A program made the position numbers and the translations under genes. Source: Bartonella fuyuanensis (GTDB lineage Bacteria; Pseudomonadota; Alphaproteobacteria; Rhizobiales; Rhizobiaceae). Taken from it: 64,000 nucleotides of DNA. Shown piece after piece: positions 9,631-19,589 of this stretch (within the stretch, counting starts at the first letter, position 1; the number at the start of each line of letters is the position of its first letter). The stretch spans positions 343,410-407,409 of the forward strand of contig NZ_JACIFE010000001.1 in the NCBI RefSeq assembly GCF_014197255.1, given 5' to 3'. The notes beneath the pieces were generated by a model. The model was not told where the DNA came from. It searched no databases and saw only the letters and a program-made list of their open reading frames with translations.

Positions 9631-10752
9631 ATGCGTATTACAGTTGATCGCAGTCAATTTCTCAAGTCTCTTGGTCGTGTTCACCGTGTGGTAGAGCGCC
9701 GTAATACTGTTCCTATTTTATCAAATGTGCTGATTGATGCAGAGAATAATCGTGTGCAGTTAAAAGCAACAGATCTCGATTTAGAGGTTACAGAATCTTT
9801 TACAGTAGGTATTGAACAAGCTGGAGCAATAACTGTTCCAGCACATTTGCTCTATGATATTATTCGAAAACTTCCTGATAACAATGAAGTTGAATTATCT
9901 GTTGATGAGAATCAGGCAAGTACAATGTCTGTTGTTTCGGGTTGTGCACATTTTCAGCTTCAATGTCTTCCGAAGGCAGATTTTCCAGAGTCACTTCCTG
10001 GACAGTTCGGCTATCGTTTCTCTCTATCGGCATCAGGGTTAAAACATTTACTTGATTGTACGCAGTTTGCTATTTCTACTGAAGAAACTCGTTATTATCT
10101 TAATGGTATTTACTTTCATGTTATTAATGAAGATGTTTTGAAACTGCGTTTGGTTGCAACTGATGGTCATCGTTTGGCACAAGTCGAGATGGAAGCTCCT
10201 TCAGGAGTTGAGGGAATGCCTGGTGTTATTGTTCCCCGTAAAACTGTAGGAGAGTTGCAAAAACTCCTTTCAGAGGAAAATAATGGCGATGTAGATATAG
10301 AGCTTTCAGAAACAAAAATCCGTTTTTCTGTAGGTTCAGTGATTTTTACCTCAAAGTTAATTGATGGAACATTTCCCGATTATCAACGTGTTATCCCTCT
10401 TGGAAATAATAAAGAATTGATTGTTAATAGGCAGGGTTTTTCTTCTGCAGTTGATCGTGTCTCAACAATTTCAAGCGATCGGGGGCGTGCAGTTAAGTTA
10501 ACGATTGGGCATGGACAATTAAGGCTTGTTGTTAATAGCCCTGATTCGGGCAGTGCGGAAGATAAATTATCAGTAACTTATACATCTGAACCGCTTGAGA
10601 TAGGGTTTAATTCACGTTATCTTTTAGATATTGCTGGGCAGCTTTCAAGCGATGAGATGGTTTTTATGTTGGCTGAGTCTGGAGCACCAGCTCTAATTCG
10701 TGATAATAATGATGCGGATGTGCTTTATGTGCTGATGCCTATCCGTGTTTAG
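9631..10752 (+). CDS. dnaN: DNA polymerase III beta sliding clamp
   Basis: The protein has 373 residues, starting MRITVDRSQFLKSLGRVH and ending YVLMPIRV. The C-terminal motif and the three clamp repeats are typical of the beta subunit. As a ring-shaped dimer it tethers polymerase III and other partners to DNA. It lies 170 bases after dnaA and 11 bases before recF, so dnaN and recF are probably co-transcribed. Confidence 0.97.
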   Translation: MRITVDRSQFLKSLGRVHRVVERRNTVPILSNVLIDAENNRVQLKATDLDLEVTESFTVGIEQAGAITVPAHLLYDIIRKLPDNNEVELSVDENQASTMSVVSGCAHFQLQCLPKADFPESLPGQFGYRFSLSASGLKHLLDCTQFAISTEETRYYLNGIYFHVINEDVLKLRLVATDGHRLAQVEMEAPSGVEGMPGVIVPRKTVGELQKLLSEENNGDVDIELSETKIRFSVGSVIFTSKLIDGTFPDYQRVIPLGNNKELIVNRQGFSSAVDRVSTISSDRGRAVKLTIGHGQLRLVVNSPDSGSAEDKLSVTYTSEPLEIGFNSRYLLDIAGQLSSDEMVFMLAESGAPALIRDNNDADVLYVLMPIRV

Positions 10753-10763
10753 GGGCAATTGTT

Positions 10764-11906
10764 TTGCAATGCATAGCGAGTCGTGTGCACAAAGTGGCAG
10801 TAAGGCAGCTGAAGCTTTTACGTTATCGCAACTATTCTTTTTTAAATATTCATTTTTCTGGTCAGCATGTGGTTTTTACTGGCCATAACGGTGCAGGTAA
10901 GACAAATCTTTTAGAGGCATTATCTTTTCTTTCTCCTGGTCGTGGTTTGCGACGTGCTGCTTATTCTGATGTTAGCTTTGTAGATGGTGGAGGTGAAGGA
11001 TTTGTTGTATTTGCACGTCTTGAATGTGCTCTGTATGGTGAAGTAAAAATTGGTACAGCTTTAGAGGTTAGCGATAATAATAGAAAGATCCATATTAATG
11101 GTGTAAATGAGTCAGGTGATTGCTTAACAGATTACTGTCATATTAGTATCTTAACACCATCTATGGATGGTCTTTTTACAGGGCCTTCGCTTGAGCGCCG
11201 TCGTTTTTTGGATCGTATGGTTTTGGCGATTGATCCTCTGCATAGTCGCCGCATAGCAGATTATGATAGAGCTATGCGTGCACGTAATCGTTTGTTTTTG
11301 GATGGAAATGAAGATTGTGGTTGGTTTGATGCTTTAGAAAAGCAGATGGCAGAACTAGCAACGGCTATTTCTGCGGCGCGTATTGATGTTATTCGGCTTT
11401 TAAATGACATGTTTATCCAAATGGCATCTCAGATACCTTTTCCGCGAGCTTTTTTGCAAATTGAGGGTTTTTTAGAAACAGCTCTTAGTGAAATATCAGC
11501 AACTGAAGTTGAAGAGCAATTTTATGATCGGCTGCAGCGTAATCGTGCAATGGATCGTGCTGCTGGGCGGACATTAGAAGGACCACATCGAGCAGATTTG
11601 CAGGTTTTTTATGCTGATAAAAATGTAGCAGCAATATCTTGTTCAACAGGTGAACAAAAAGCGCTGCTTATGGGTTTGGTTTTGTGTCATGCACGTTTAA
11701 CAGGTATAATGTCGGAAAGAGCTCCCATTCTTCTTCTTGATGAAATAGCTGCTCATCTTGATTCGTATCGACGTGCTGCTTTATTTGATATTCTTGATGA
11801 TTTAGCTGTACAAACGTTTATGACAGGAACAGATCGTATTTTATTTGATGACTTAAAAGGGCGTGCGGAATTTTTTGAAATTAAAAATGGAGCTTTATTG
11901 TCGTAA
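10764..11906 (+). CDS. recF: DNA replication and repair protein RecF
   Basis: The protein has 380 residues and is SMC/ABC-like. It has Walker A GHNGAGKTNLLEAL, signature STGEQKALLMGL and Walker B LLLDEIAAHLD. RecF loads RecA at gapped DNA with RecO and RecR. The start used is TTG at 10764, with an AGGGGC ribosome site a few bases upstream. A GTG seven codons later (10785) is the alternative. No ATG lies in frame nearby. It is in an operon-like arrangement with dnaN. Confidence 0.93.
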   Translation: MQCIASRVHKVAVRQLKLLRYRNYSFLNIHFSGQHVVFTGHNGAGKTNLLEALSFLSPGRGLRRAAYSDVSFVDGGGEGFVVFARLECALYGEVKIGTALEVSDNNRKIHINGVNESGDCLTDYCHISILTPSMDGLFTGPSLERRRFLDRMVLAIDPLHSRRIADYDRAMRARNRLFLDGNEDCGWFDALEKQMAELATAISAARIDVIRLLNDMFIQMASQIPFPRAFLQIEGFLETALSEISATEVEEQFYDRLQRNRAMDRAAGRTLEGPHRADLQVFYADKNVAAISCSTGEQKALLMGLVLCHARLTGIMSERAPILLLDEIAAHLDSYRRAALFDILDDLAVQTFMTGTDRILFDDLKGRAEFFEIKNGALLS

Positions 11907-11962
11907 AAAACATGCTAAATATTTTTTTGATTAAGTGATGAGTCTAAAGGAAAAGACTTGCT

Positions 11963-12409
11963 ATGTCTGTGATGATAACGATTTTAAATGGTCCTAATTT
12001 AAATTTTCTTGGTCAGCGTGAACCAGAAATTTATGGGATTAAAAGTCTAGAAGATGTTGAAAAGTTTTGTAAAGAGTGGGCAAAAAAAAACGGTGTTCTA
12101 ATAAATTTTTATCAAAGTAACTATGAGGGGCAATTAGTAGAATGGATACAAGAAGCAATAGGGGTAAATTCTGGATTGATCATCAATCCAGCTGCTTACA
12201 GTCATACATCGATTGCAATTCTTGATGCACTAAAAATGTTTCCAGGGCCAAAGGTAGAAGTTCATTTATCTCATATTTATCAGCGTGAAACTTTTCGCCA
12301 TCATTCTTATACATCTGCAGGTGTAGATGCTATCATAGCTGGATGTGGAAGTGATGGATATTGGTTTGCGCTTGAATATATTGCAAAACAATTAAATTGG
12401 CATAGGTAA
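11963..12409 (+). CDS. aroQ: type II 3-dehydroquinate dehydratase
   Basis: The protein has 148 residues, the normal size for the dodecameric type II enzyme. It dehydrates 3-dehydroquinate to 3-dehydroshikimate in the shikimate pathway. Visible motifs are NGPNLNFLGQREPEIYG (with the catalytic Tyr), INPAAYSHTS and the substrate-binding HLSHIYQRETFRHHS (with the catalytic His). The ATG at 11963 follows AAAGGAAAAG. It lies between recF and the cyo operon. Confidence 0.95.
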   Translation: MSVMITILNGPNLNFLGQREPEIYGIKSLEDVEKFCKEWAKKNGVLINFYQSNYEGQLVEWIQEAIGVNSGLIINPAAYSHTSIAILDALKMFPGPKVEVHLSHIYQRETFRHHSYTSAGVDAIIAGCGSDGYWFALEYIAKQLNWHR

Positions 12410-12526
12410 AGAGCAAGCGTTAGGTCTATAGGCATTCAATTCACTTGATAATTATTTTCAAATCTGTACAATGTAAGGTATTATATTTATGGCAGTTTTT
12501 AGTGCGTATGACGGGGGTAAATAAAG

Positions 12527-13498
12527 ATGGAAAGCCTTGTTAGACAATTAAAAATACTTGTGGTTTTAGGGGGAGCATTACTTATATCTGGTTGTAAAAT
12601 TGATGTTATGCAGCCATCGGGTTATGTTGCCCGTCAACAGCTCGTTTTGATTGTTGTTTGTGTGCTTGTTATGCTTTGCGTTGTCATTCCAGTAATGGTG
12701 AGTGTTGTATTTTTAGCTATAAAATATCGTGCATCGAATATAAGAGCGGACTATTCTCCTGATTGGGCGCATTCAAATAAAATTGAAGCATTGATGTGGG
12801 GTATTCCAGTTGTAATTGTAATGGTTTTAGGTTCATTAACAGCTTATTATACCTATAAGCTTGAGCCTGCAAATCCTCTTCCAGTGGAGGTTGTGGGTGA
12901 AAGAAAACCATTGCAGATTGATGCTGTAGCTCTTGATTGGAAGTGGCTTTTTATTTATCCTGAATATGGCGTTGCGTCGGTTAATGAGATTTATGCACCT
13001 AAAGGACGTCAAGTTTTATTGCAATTGACGTCAGAGAATTCTGTCAATGCCTTTTGGGTTCCCAAATTGGGTACGGTTCTTTATGCTATGCCGCAGATGA
13101 ATGCTAAGTTGCATTTGGTTGCTGAAGAGCAAGGAGTATTCGAGGGAACCTCCGCGAATTATAGTGGTGATGGTTTTTCGGGTATGCGGTTTAAGTGGCA
13201 TTCTGTGTCTTTGCAGGATTTTGAGGATTGGATTGTAAAAGCTCAGGCTAGTGGTCGGGTACTTGATCGTACATCTTATCGTCAACTTTCTATTGCGCCT
13301 CGTATGGGCGATATTGCTGCGAAGGAAAAAGATGCTGAAGTTCGTTATTTTGCACCTGTTGAGAAGCGGCTTTACTATCGTGTTGTTAATCGATGTATCG
13401 ATGAAAATACGGTATGTAATGAGGATTTAATGAAACGTGCTGCTGCTCAGACGCTATGGGGTGCATTGTGTTCAGTATTTGGTCCTGATGTTTTTTAA
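12527..13498 (+). CDS. cyoA: cytochrome o ubiquinol oxidase subunit II
   Basis: The protein has 323 residues. A lipoprotein-type signal ends LLISGC (Cys at about 23). Two membrane helices follow (about residues 37-65 and 88-108), then a periplasmic cupredoxin domain (DWKWLFIYPEYGVA). The CuA ligands of cytochrome c oxidases are absent, as expected for a quinol oxidase. It is the first gene of cyoABCD, 76 bases before cyoB. No Shine-Dalgarno motif is obvious apart from GGGGG about ten bases upstream. Confidence 0.94.
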   Translation: MESLVRQLKILVVLGGALLISGCKIDVMQPSGYVARQQLVLIVVCVLVMLCVVIPVMVSVVFLAIKYRASNIRADYSPDWAHSNKIEALMWGIPVVIVMVLGSLTAYYTYKLEPANPLPVEVVGERKPLQIDAVALDWKWLFIYPEYGVASVNEIYAPKGRQVLLQLTSENSVNAFWVPKLGTVLYAMPQMNAKLHLVAEEQGVFEGTSANYSGDGFSGMRFKWHSVSLQDFEDWIVKAQASGRVLDRTSYRQLSIAPRMGDIAAKEKDAEVRYFAPVEKRLYYRVVNRCIDENTVCNEDLMKRAAAQTLWGALCSVFGPDVF

Positions 13499-13573
13499 AA
13501 GGGTCAATAGAGAAAGAGCCCTTTTAACATAAGGTTTTTTAAAACTTGAATTTCATTTGAAATGGGTTAAGAA

Positions 13574-15592
13574 ATGTTTGGAAGACTTACAGATCCTACA
13601 GCAGGTGCTTTTCATGCGCTTGCACATGAGCCAATCGTTTTGTATACATGTATTGCGATTATTTTTATTGGTTTAATCGCTGTTGTTGCTTTAACAGCAC
13701 TTGGGTGGTGGGGGATTTTATGGAGAAATTGGGTTACAACTGTTGATCATAAACGCATAGGCATTATGTACATAATTCTTGGAATTATTATGCTTGTTCG
13801 CGGTTTTGCGGATGCTATTATGATGCGAACGCATCAAGCTTTAGCTTTGGGAAGTGAAAAATCAGGTTATTTGACCCCTGAGCATTTTGATCAAATTTTT
13901 TCAGCGCATGGCACTATTATGATTTTTTTCATGGCTACGCCTATTTTATTTGGTCTGTTTAATTATCTTATACCACTTCAAATTGGTGCACGTGACGTTG
14001 CTTTTCCCTTTGCAAATAATCTAGGTTTTTGGATTACGGCTGCAGGGGCGATCTTGATTAATATATCACTAGGTGTTGGCAATTTTGGCCGTGGTGGTTG
14101 GTTAATGTATCCGCCTTTTACGGAGTTACAAACGAGCCCAGATACTGGGGTGGACTATTATTTATGGTCGCTTCAGCTTTCTGGTATTGCGACAACAATG
14201 GGGGCTGTTAATTTTGTTGCGACTTTGATTAAAATGCGTGCTCCTGGAATGACAATGATGAGAATGCCTATTTTTTGTTGGAGCGCTTTTGTCAGTAATG
14301 TCCTTATTTTAGTTATTTATCCTGTCTTAACTGTAGCTTTTGCGCTTTTGGCATGCGATCGTTATTTGGGTATGAATTTCTTTTCTAATGTTGGTGGTGG
14401 GAATCCAATGGTATGGATTAACTATGTCTGGGTTTTTGGTCATCCTGAGGTTTATGTTTTGGTTGTCCCTGCTTTTGGCATTGTGTCTGAAGTTGTCTCG
14501 ACTTTTTCTTCAAAACGTCTCTTTGGTTATACTTCAATGATATGGGCCATGTTGGTTATTTTGATTCTTTCCCTTCTTGTTTGGGGACATCATTTCTTTA
14601 CAATGGGTGGGGGTGAAGCTGTAAATACCTTCTTTAGTATTGCGACGATGATTATTGCAATTCCAACGGGTGTAAAAGTATTTAATTGGTTGCTCACAAT
14701 GTATAAGGGGAGGATCCGTTTTGAGCCTCCAATGCTTTGGTGTATGGGAATGATCTTTACTTTTGTAGGTGGTGGATTAACAGGTGTTTTATTATCCATT
14801 GTCCCTGCTGATTGGCAATTTCATAATTCTCTTTTTTTGGTAGCGCATTTTCACCATACAATTATTGGAGGTGTGGTTTTTGCTTATTTAGCAGGGCTTG
14901 CTTTTTGGTTTCCAAAAGTTTTTGGTTATAAACCAAATCGTATCCTAGGTATTGCATCTTTCTGGTGTTGGTTTATTGGGTTTTATCTTGCTTTTTTCCC
15001 TATTTATACACTTGGTTTAATGGGGGCAACGCGTCGTCTTCAGCATTACATGGAGCCTAGTTGGCAGCCGATGTTTATTGTTGCTGCTCTAGGTGCTTTT
15101 ATTATCTTACTTGGTATCCTTTGTTTTGTGTTACAGGTTATTTTGGCAATTTGGTACGGCATTAAGCATAAAGGGCACTTACCAGTAACGTTAAATGATT
15201 CTTGGGGTGATGCACGAACACTTGAGTGGTATACTTCTTCACCGCCTCCTTCCTATAATTTCGCTCTACTTCCAAAGATACAGTCTGATGATGCTTATTG
15301 GAATATGAAGAAAAGTGGTTATCAACGTCCTACCAGTGGATTTACAAAAATTCACATGCCATCAAATACATCAGCTGGAATTGTTGCCGGGTTCTTCTCA
15401 TTAGTTGTTGGTTTTGCGCTTGTTTGGCATATTTGGTGGCTTGTTGTGGTTGGACTGCTTGGTTTTATTGCAACACTTGTGTGTCATTCGTTAACCGGTG
15501 ATCATCATGGTTATTATATTCCAGCTGAAGAAGTACAAAAAACTGAGGATGCCTTTACAGCTGTTCTTAAAGAACAAGGAGTGACAGTATGA
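13574..15592 (+). CDS. cyoB: cytochrome o ubiquinol oxidase subunit I
   Basis: The protein has 672 residues and is a heme-copper oxidase with about 15 helices. It carries the catalytic motif WVFGHPEVYVLVVP (the His-Tyr cross-link region), HHFFTMG (CuB histidines) and VAHFHHTIIGG (haem ligands). It oxidises ubiquinol, reduces O2 to water and pumps protons across the inner membrane. Its stop codon overlaps the cyoC start (ATGA at 15589-15592). Confidence 0.97.
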   Translation: MFGRLTDPTAGAFHALAHEPIVLYTCIAIIFIGLIAVVALTALGWWGILWRNWVTTVDHKRIGIMYIILGIIMLVRGFADAIMMRTHQALALGSEKSGYLTPEHFDQIFSAHGTIMIFFMATPILFGLFNYLIPLQIGARDVAFPFANNLGFWITAAGAILINISLGVGNFGRGGWLMYPPFTELQTSPDTGVDYYLWSLQLSGIATTMGAVNFVATLIKMRAPGMTMMRMPIFCWSAFVSNVLILVIYPVLTVAFALLACDRYLGMNFFSNVGGGNPMVWINYVWVFGHPEVYVLVVPAFGIVSEVVSTFSSKRLFGYTSMIWAMLVILILSLLVWGHHFFTMGGGEAVNTFFSIATMIIAIPTGVKVFNWLLTMYKGRIRFEPPMLWCMGMIFTFVGGGLTGVLLSIVPADWQFHNSLFLVAHFHHTIIGGVVFAYLAGLAFWFPKVFGYKPNRILGIASFWCWFIGFYLAFFPIYTLGLMGATRRLQHYMEPSWQPMFIVAALGAFIILLGILCFVLQVILAIWYGIKHKGHLPVTLNDSWGDARTLEWYTSSPPPSYNFALLPKIQSDDAYWNMKKSGYQRPTSGFTKIHMPSNTSAGIVAGFFSLVVGFALVWHIWWLVVVGLLGFIATLVCHSLTGDHHGYYIPAEEVQKTEDAFTAVLKEQGVTV

Positions 15593-16275
15593 GTGCAATG
15601 GCAATGAATAATGCAAATGCTGTAGATAAACATCATGCTGTGGATGAATATCACCATGATAATAGCTCGATAATGACGTTTGGTTTCTGGGTCTATATTC
15701 TTTCGGATTTGATCCTGTTTTCGACACTTTTTTCGAGTTTTGCTGTTTTTTCTGCTTCTTATGGTGGCGGTAAAGCGGGCAATGAATTTATTGATTTAAA
15801 ATTTGTTTTGGTTGAGACTGCTTTTTTATTGTTTTCATCCGTCACTTATGGCTTTACAATGGTACAAGCGCATAAAAATAACATCAATGGTGTGCGGTTA
15901 TGGATGGCTATTACCTTTGTATTTGGGTGTTGCTTCATTGGTATGGAACTTTATGAATTCCATGAACTTTTGAATGAAGTATTTTATCATGATTCAAATG
16001 CTTATGCTGGTATTGATACTGCAACGGGTTTACAGCTTTTTGGGCGAGAGATACTTTCTGCTTATTGGTCAGCATTTTTTGCGTTAGTTGGCACCCATGG
16101 TATTCACGTAAGTGTTGGTCTTCTTTGGATGGTTGTGATGTTTTTTCATCTTCGTCGGAATGGTTTGGATCAGGATAATAAAACGCGTTTAGCATGCCTT
16201 TCCATTTTTTGGCATTTACTTGATATTGTATGGATTGGTGTTTTCACTATGGTTTATCTATTAGGAGCGTTGTGA
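15589..16275 (+). CDS. cyoC: cytochrome o ubiquinol oxidase subunit III
   Basis: The protein has 228 residues and five membrane helices, with the COX3-type segments GTHGIHVSVGLLWM and WHLLDIVWIGVFTMVYL. It stabilises the CyoB core. The His-rich N-terminus (about residues 15-28) is notable. Its start overlaps the cyoB stop and its stop overlaps the cyoD start by one base, indicating tight translational coupling. Confidence 0.95.
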   Translation: MSAMAMNNANAVDKHHAVDEYHHDNSSIMTFGFWVYILSDLILFSTLFSSFAVFSASYGGGKAGNEFIDLKFVLVETAFLLFSSVTYGFTMVQAHKNNINGVRLWMAITFVFGCCFIGMELYEFHELLNEVFYHDSNAYAGIDTATGLQLFGREILSAYWSAFFALVGTHGIHVSVGLLWMVVMFFHLRRNGLDQDNKTRLACLSIFWHLLDIVWIGVFTMVYLLGAL

Positions 16276-17063
16276 TGAGCATGCGAAATGAAACACATGG
16301 TCCCAGTATTGGTTCCTATTTAATCGGTTTTATTCTAGCTGTATTTTTTACCTTGGGTTCTTTTGTTCCTGTGATGTATGGAATGATGGAAAGTTGGGCA
16401 ATTAGTACAAAGGTTGCATATCTTATTGGGATGGCGATTATTCAGATTATAGTACAAATTGTTTTCTTTTTACATTTGGGTTCTGATCCAGATGCCAAAT
16501 GGAATTTCAGTGCTTTATGGTTTGCTGCTATTTGCATTTTTATTATTATTGGCGGGACTTGGTGGGCTATTTCTCATTTGAATTATAATATGATGGGTGG
16601 CTCAGGACGTGTTATTGAACCGGAAATATCAAGTCAGGATGATTCTTCAGTATCTGAACAGTTCTCCAACAAAAATATATCCGTAAGAAAACAATCAGAA
16701 AAGATATTGGGTTCAGAGCTTCTTATGGAGCAAGTTCCAAGTATACAAACTCCTGTAGATCAAGTACCTAGTTCAAAAATGCCCATGGAGCAAGTCCCAA
16801 ATATGCATCGCCCCGTAGATCAAGTACCTGGTTCAGAGATGCTCATGGAGCAAGCTCCAAATATACACTCCCCTGTAGATCAAGTGCCTGGTTCAGAGAT
16901 ACTCATGGAACAAGTTCCAAATATGCATCGCCCCGTAGATCAAGTACCTGGTTCAGAGATGTTCATGGAGCAAGCTCCAAATATGCATCGCCCCGTAGAT
17001 CAAGTACCTGGTTCAGAGATGCTCATGGAACAAGCTCCAAATATGCATTCTCCTATAGAATAA
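16275..17063 (+). CDS. cyoD: cytochrome o ubiquinol oxidase subunit IV with repeat tail
   Basis: The protein has 262 residues, whereas CyoD is normally about 110. Residues 1-115 are a normal CyoD with three helices and the HLGSDPDAKWN loop, ending near NYNMMGG. After a polar linker, residues 146-262 consist of six near-identical 20-residue repeats with the pattern GSEMLMEQAPNMHRPVDQVP. By family topology the tail is outside the helices, but which side of the membrane it occupies is not determined here. An in-frame ATG at 16230 lies inside cyoC and is unlikely. The frame is intact to TAA at 17061-17063. Confidence 0.92.
   Translation: MSMRNETHGPSIGSYLIGFILAVFFTLGSFVPVMYGMMESWAISTKVAYLIGMAIIQIIVQIVFFLHLGSDPDAKWNFSALWFAAICIFIIIGGTWWAISHLNYNMMGGSGRVIEPEISSQDDSSVSEQFSNKNISVRKQSEKILGSELLMEQVPSIQTPVDQVPSSKMPMEQVPNMHRPVDQVPGSEMLMEQAPNIHSPVDQVPGSEILMEQVPNMHRPVDQVPGSEMFMEQAPNMHRPVDQVPGSEMLMEQAPNMHSPIE
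16710..17060 (+). repeat. six tandem 60-base repeats in the 3' end of cyoD
   Basis: Units start at 16710, 16770, 16830, 16890, 16950 and 17010; the last is 51 bases long before the stop. Units 3 to 6 are nearly identical and units 1 and 2 more diverged. Every unit keeps the reading frame. Confidence 0.95.
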
Positions 17064-17076
17064 TTGTGAGAAATAT

Positions 17077-17110
17077 CTGTGGAGTTGATGCGGATTTATC
17101 AGCTCCACAG
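17077..17110 (+). terminator. hairpin after the cyo operon
   Basis: The arms CTGTGGAGTTGAT and ATCAGCTCCACAG pair with one mismatch around an eight-base loop, 14 bases after the cyoD stop. No T-run follows (GGGGAAAAGG), so it may be an RNA-stabilising hairpin rather than a classic terminator. The rest of the spacer up to gpsA is AT-rich and shows no gene. Confidence 0.5.
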
Positions 17111-17458
17111 GGGGAAAAGGATTCATAGGATATGAAGAGGAGGCTAGCGTAGGATATCAATGGAATGAATATTGTGATTTTGAATATACTTTTATTTTTA
17201 GACGATTCGTTGAGTATTTAATCAAGCTTTAATTTTTTTCAGACAAATAGTTATTGGTGAAATATAAAAAGAATGGTGTTTGTCGAATACAATACAAGAA
17301 AGGGAGCGTGAAAAACAAGTTTTTATGTTGTGTGAGATAAAGCTACAAAGAAGTAACATTTTAATTTTACAGGATTTATATTAAAGAAAACATTGAAGTT
17401 ATTTGTAATAATAATGTGTAATTGAAATCAGCAATTTAGAGAATAATCAGTAAGTTTA

Positions 17459-18463
17459 ATGAAAATCGTTGCAATGACAGTTATTGGTGCTGGTTCTTTT
17501 GGCACTGCATTAGCAATTGCTCTTGCTCGTAATGGTCATAATGTTTTACTTTGGGGGTATAATTCTCAACACATCAAAAAATTACAAGAACAACGTTGTA
17601 ATCAATTATATTTACCTGATATTCGATTTCCTGAAAATTTATTCCTCGAAACTTCGCTTGAAACTGCAATAACCGCAAGTAATAATATATTAATCGCTGT
17701 TCCAAGCTACGTATTTCATCAAGTGTTGTATAAGATTCAGCCTTATTTGGATCAACATTCGCGCGTTATTTGGGCAACGAAAGGTTTAGAACATGGTACG
17801 GGACGTTTCTTACAAGAAGTTGCTCGTGAGATTTTGGGTGAAAAAATTCCTTTAGCTGTTTTTTCTGGACCAACTTTTGCTAAAGAACTAGCTATTGGTT
17901 GGCCTACTGCAATGACGATAGCAGCTTCTGATGTTGAGTTTGGTAAAGAATTGCAGCAACTTTTTCATTGTAACAAAAGTTTTAGAGTTTATAAAAGCTC
18001 GGATATGATTGGTGTTCAATTAGGAGGAGCTGTCAAAAATGTTATTGCTATTGGTGCAGGAATATCAGATGGCATGGGATTTGGAGCAAATGCACGAATA
18101 GCTCTCATCACACGAGGCCTAGCTGAAATTAGTCGTTTAGGGGGTGTTATGGGGGCTGAGCTTTCCACATTTATGGGAATGACAGGCTTAGGTGATCTGG
18201 TTTTGACATGTACTGATAATCAGTCGCGTAATCGCCGTTTTGGAATACTTCTTGGTGAAGGAATGGATATAAAAGAAGCGGAAAAACAAATTGGTCAGGT
18301 TGTGGAAGGGTACTTAAATACCAAAGAAATATATATATTAGCGCAACGTCTTGGGGTGGAAATGCCTATTGTCGAACAAATTTATCAAATTCTCTATTGT
18401 GGTAAAAATATAACAGAAGCGGCTAACACATTACTAAGTCGCACTCTCAAGAGCGAAATATAG
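17459..18463 (+). CDS. gpsA: NAD(P)+-dependent glycerol-3-phosphate dehydrogenase
   Basis: The protein has 334 residues. The N-terminal Rossmann fold has [18 protein letters not shown]. The conserved catalytic-site segments [12 protein letters not shown] and [20 protein letters not shown] follow. It makes sn-glycerol 3-phosphate from dihydroxyacetone phosphate for phospholipid synthesis. The ATG at 17459 gives [12 protein letters not shown]; a second ATG five codons later is possible. Confidence 0.95.
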   Translation: MKIVAMTVIGAGSFGTALAIALARNGHNVLLWGYNSQHIKKLQEQRCNQLYLPDIRFPENLFLETSLETAITASNNILIAVPSYVFHQVLYKIQPYLDQHSRVIWATKGLEHGTGRFLQEVAREILGEKIPLAVFSGPTFAKELAIGWPTAMTIAASDVEFGKELQQLFHCNKSFRVYKSSDMIGVQLGGAVKNVIAIGAGISDGMGFGANARIALITRGLAEISRLGGVMGAELSTFMGMTGLGDLVLTCTDNQSRNRRFGILLGEGMDIKEAEKQIGQVVEGYLNTKEIYILAQRLGVEMPIVEQIYQILYCGKNITEAANTLLSRTLKSEI

Positions 18464-19589
18464 TGGTTTTAAATAATTTAAATCGTAAAAAATAGAAATA
18501 TACTATGATAAAAATATAAAATAGATTACATTGCTTATTGTATAAGGCTATTATAGCTCAAAAAATTACAGGTTCATATCATTCAATTTTTTATGAAATA
18601 TAAAAATTTTGGCTTTTGTTAAGTATCTATTTGAAAATAAATTATCATTTTCACTTAAACATGTATATAATGGATATTTTGATTTTTTCTTAAATGCGTC
18701 TCAAATGATATTTGCAAACAGTATAATAGAAGATTCATTGGAGAGCAGCTTCTTATTTATAGAGAGTATAAACTAAAAATATCATTGCTATTATCCAATT
18801 TCCAATATTATTTGCTGCGTATAATAAATAGCCTTTGTATGTTAGATACAAGGAAGAATATTTGCATACTTCCGTTTGATTTATCTCTGAAACGAGGCGG
18901 TAATCTAATTTAGTGAGAATATGAAGTTTTCAAAATCCAGTTCTTGTTTTCACCATCATTTTTTTATTCAGCTTTCCAACTTTCGTAGGCATTTAAAGCA
19001 GTATATTTTAAATAACGGAGATTGCTTTATATTTTTGTTTTTCTTGTTCTTTCACGGAGGCAGGCTCTTCACGCAAAACAAAACACTATTACGGTTGGCT
19101 CATTCACATAATTTTTAAAAAGCTATCTCTACGCAACTCCATTCCACAATGGGTACTATAAACAGTATAATCAAAATCCCTGTGAAATAAAACCCATTAT
19201 GCCTCCCATCTTTATATTTGTGAAGGGGAAAGACAACGCTGTCACACACTTTATCCAGTTTACAATGCTGAGGCAGCTTTTGAAACTTGAGATGGTTTAG
19301 TAGAATATTTATGCTTTCTTTTTTTCTACATATCAAATTTGTTTTTTATATGCAAAAAATAATTTTTTTGATTCAAATGTAAAGGTCTGAAATTGAAAGA
19401 ATATTATTATATTTGTGGTTGTTTTTTAAACTGAAAAATAATGTGATTATAAGAGTAAGGCTGACTTGTTGATATTGAATTAGAATCCTGAATATAATGA
19501 GATTCCTCCATATAAAATCTTTCTATATTGAATCAACGAAAATTATTTCTTTACACGTTACAAGTGGGAAAAATCGTGTGGATAAAAAC
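18464..19589. other. AT-rich intergenic stretch, no gene recognised
   Basis: No frame here has a convincing start, ribosome site or recognisable product. Short frames at 18921-19118 (+) and 19115-19336 (-) look random. The last 90 bases (19500-19589) resemble the upstream region of the integrase fragment at about 57540: TTGAATCAA at 19528 and CACGTTACAAG at 19554. Confidence 0.45.

Noticed and set aside
19577..19585. A perfect DnaA box sequence (TGTGGATAA)
   Set aside because: It is a single copy in decayed DNA before the integrase pseudogene, and the matching position at 57616 reads TGTGGATCA. It is probably coincidence.
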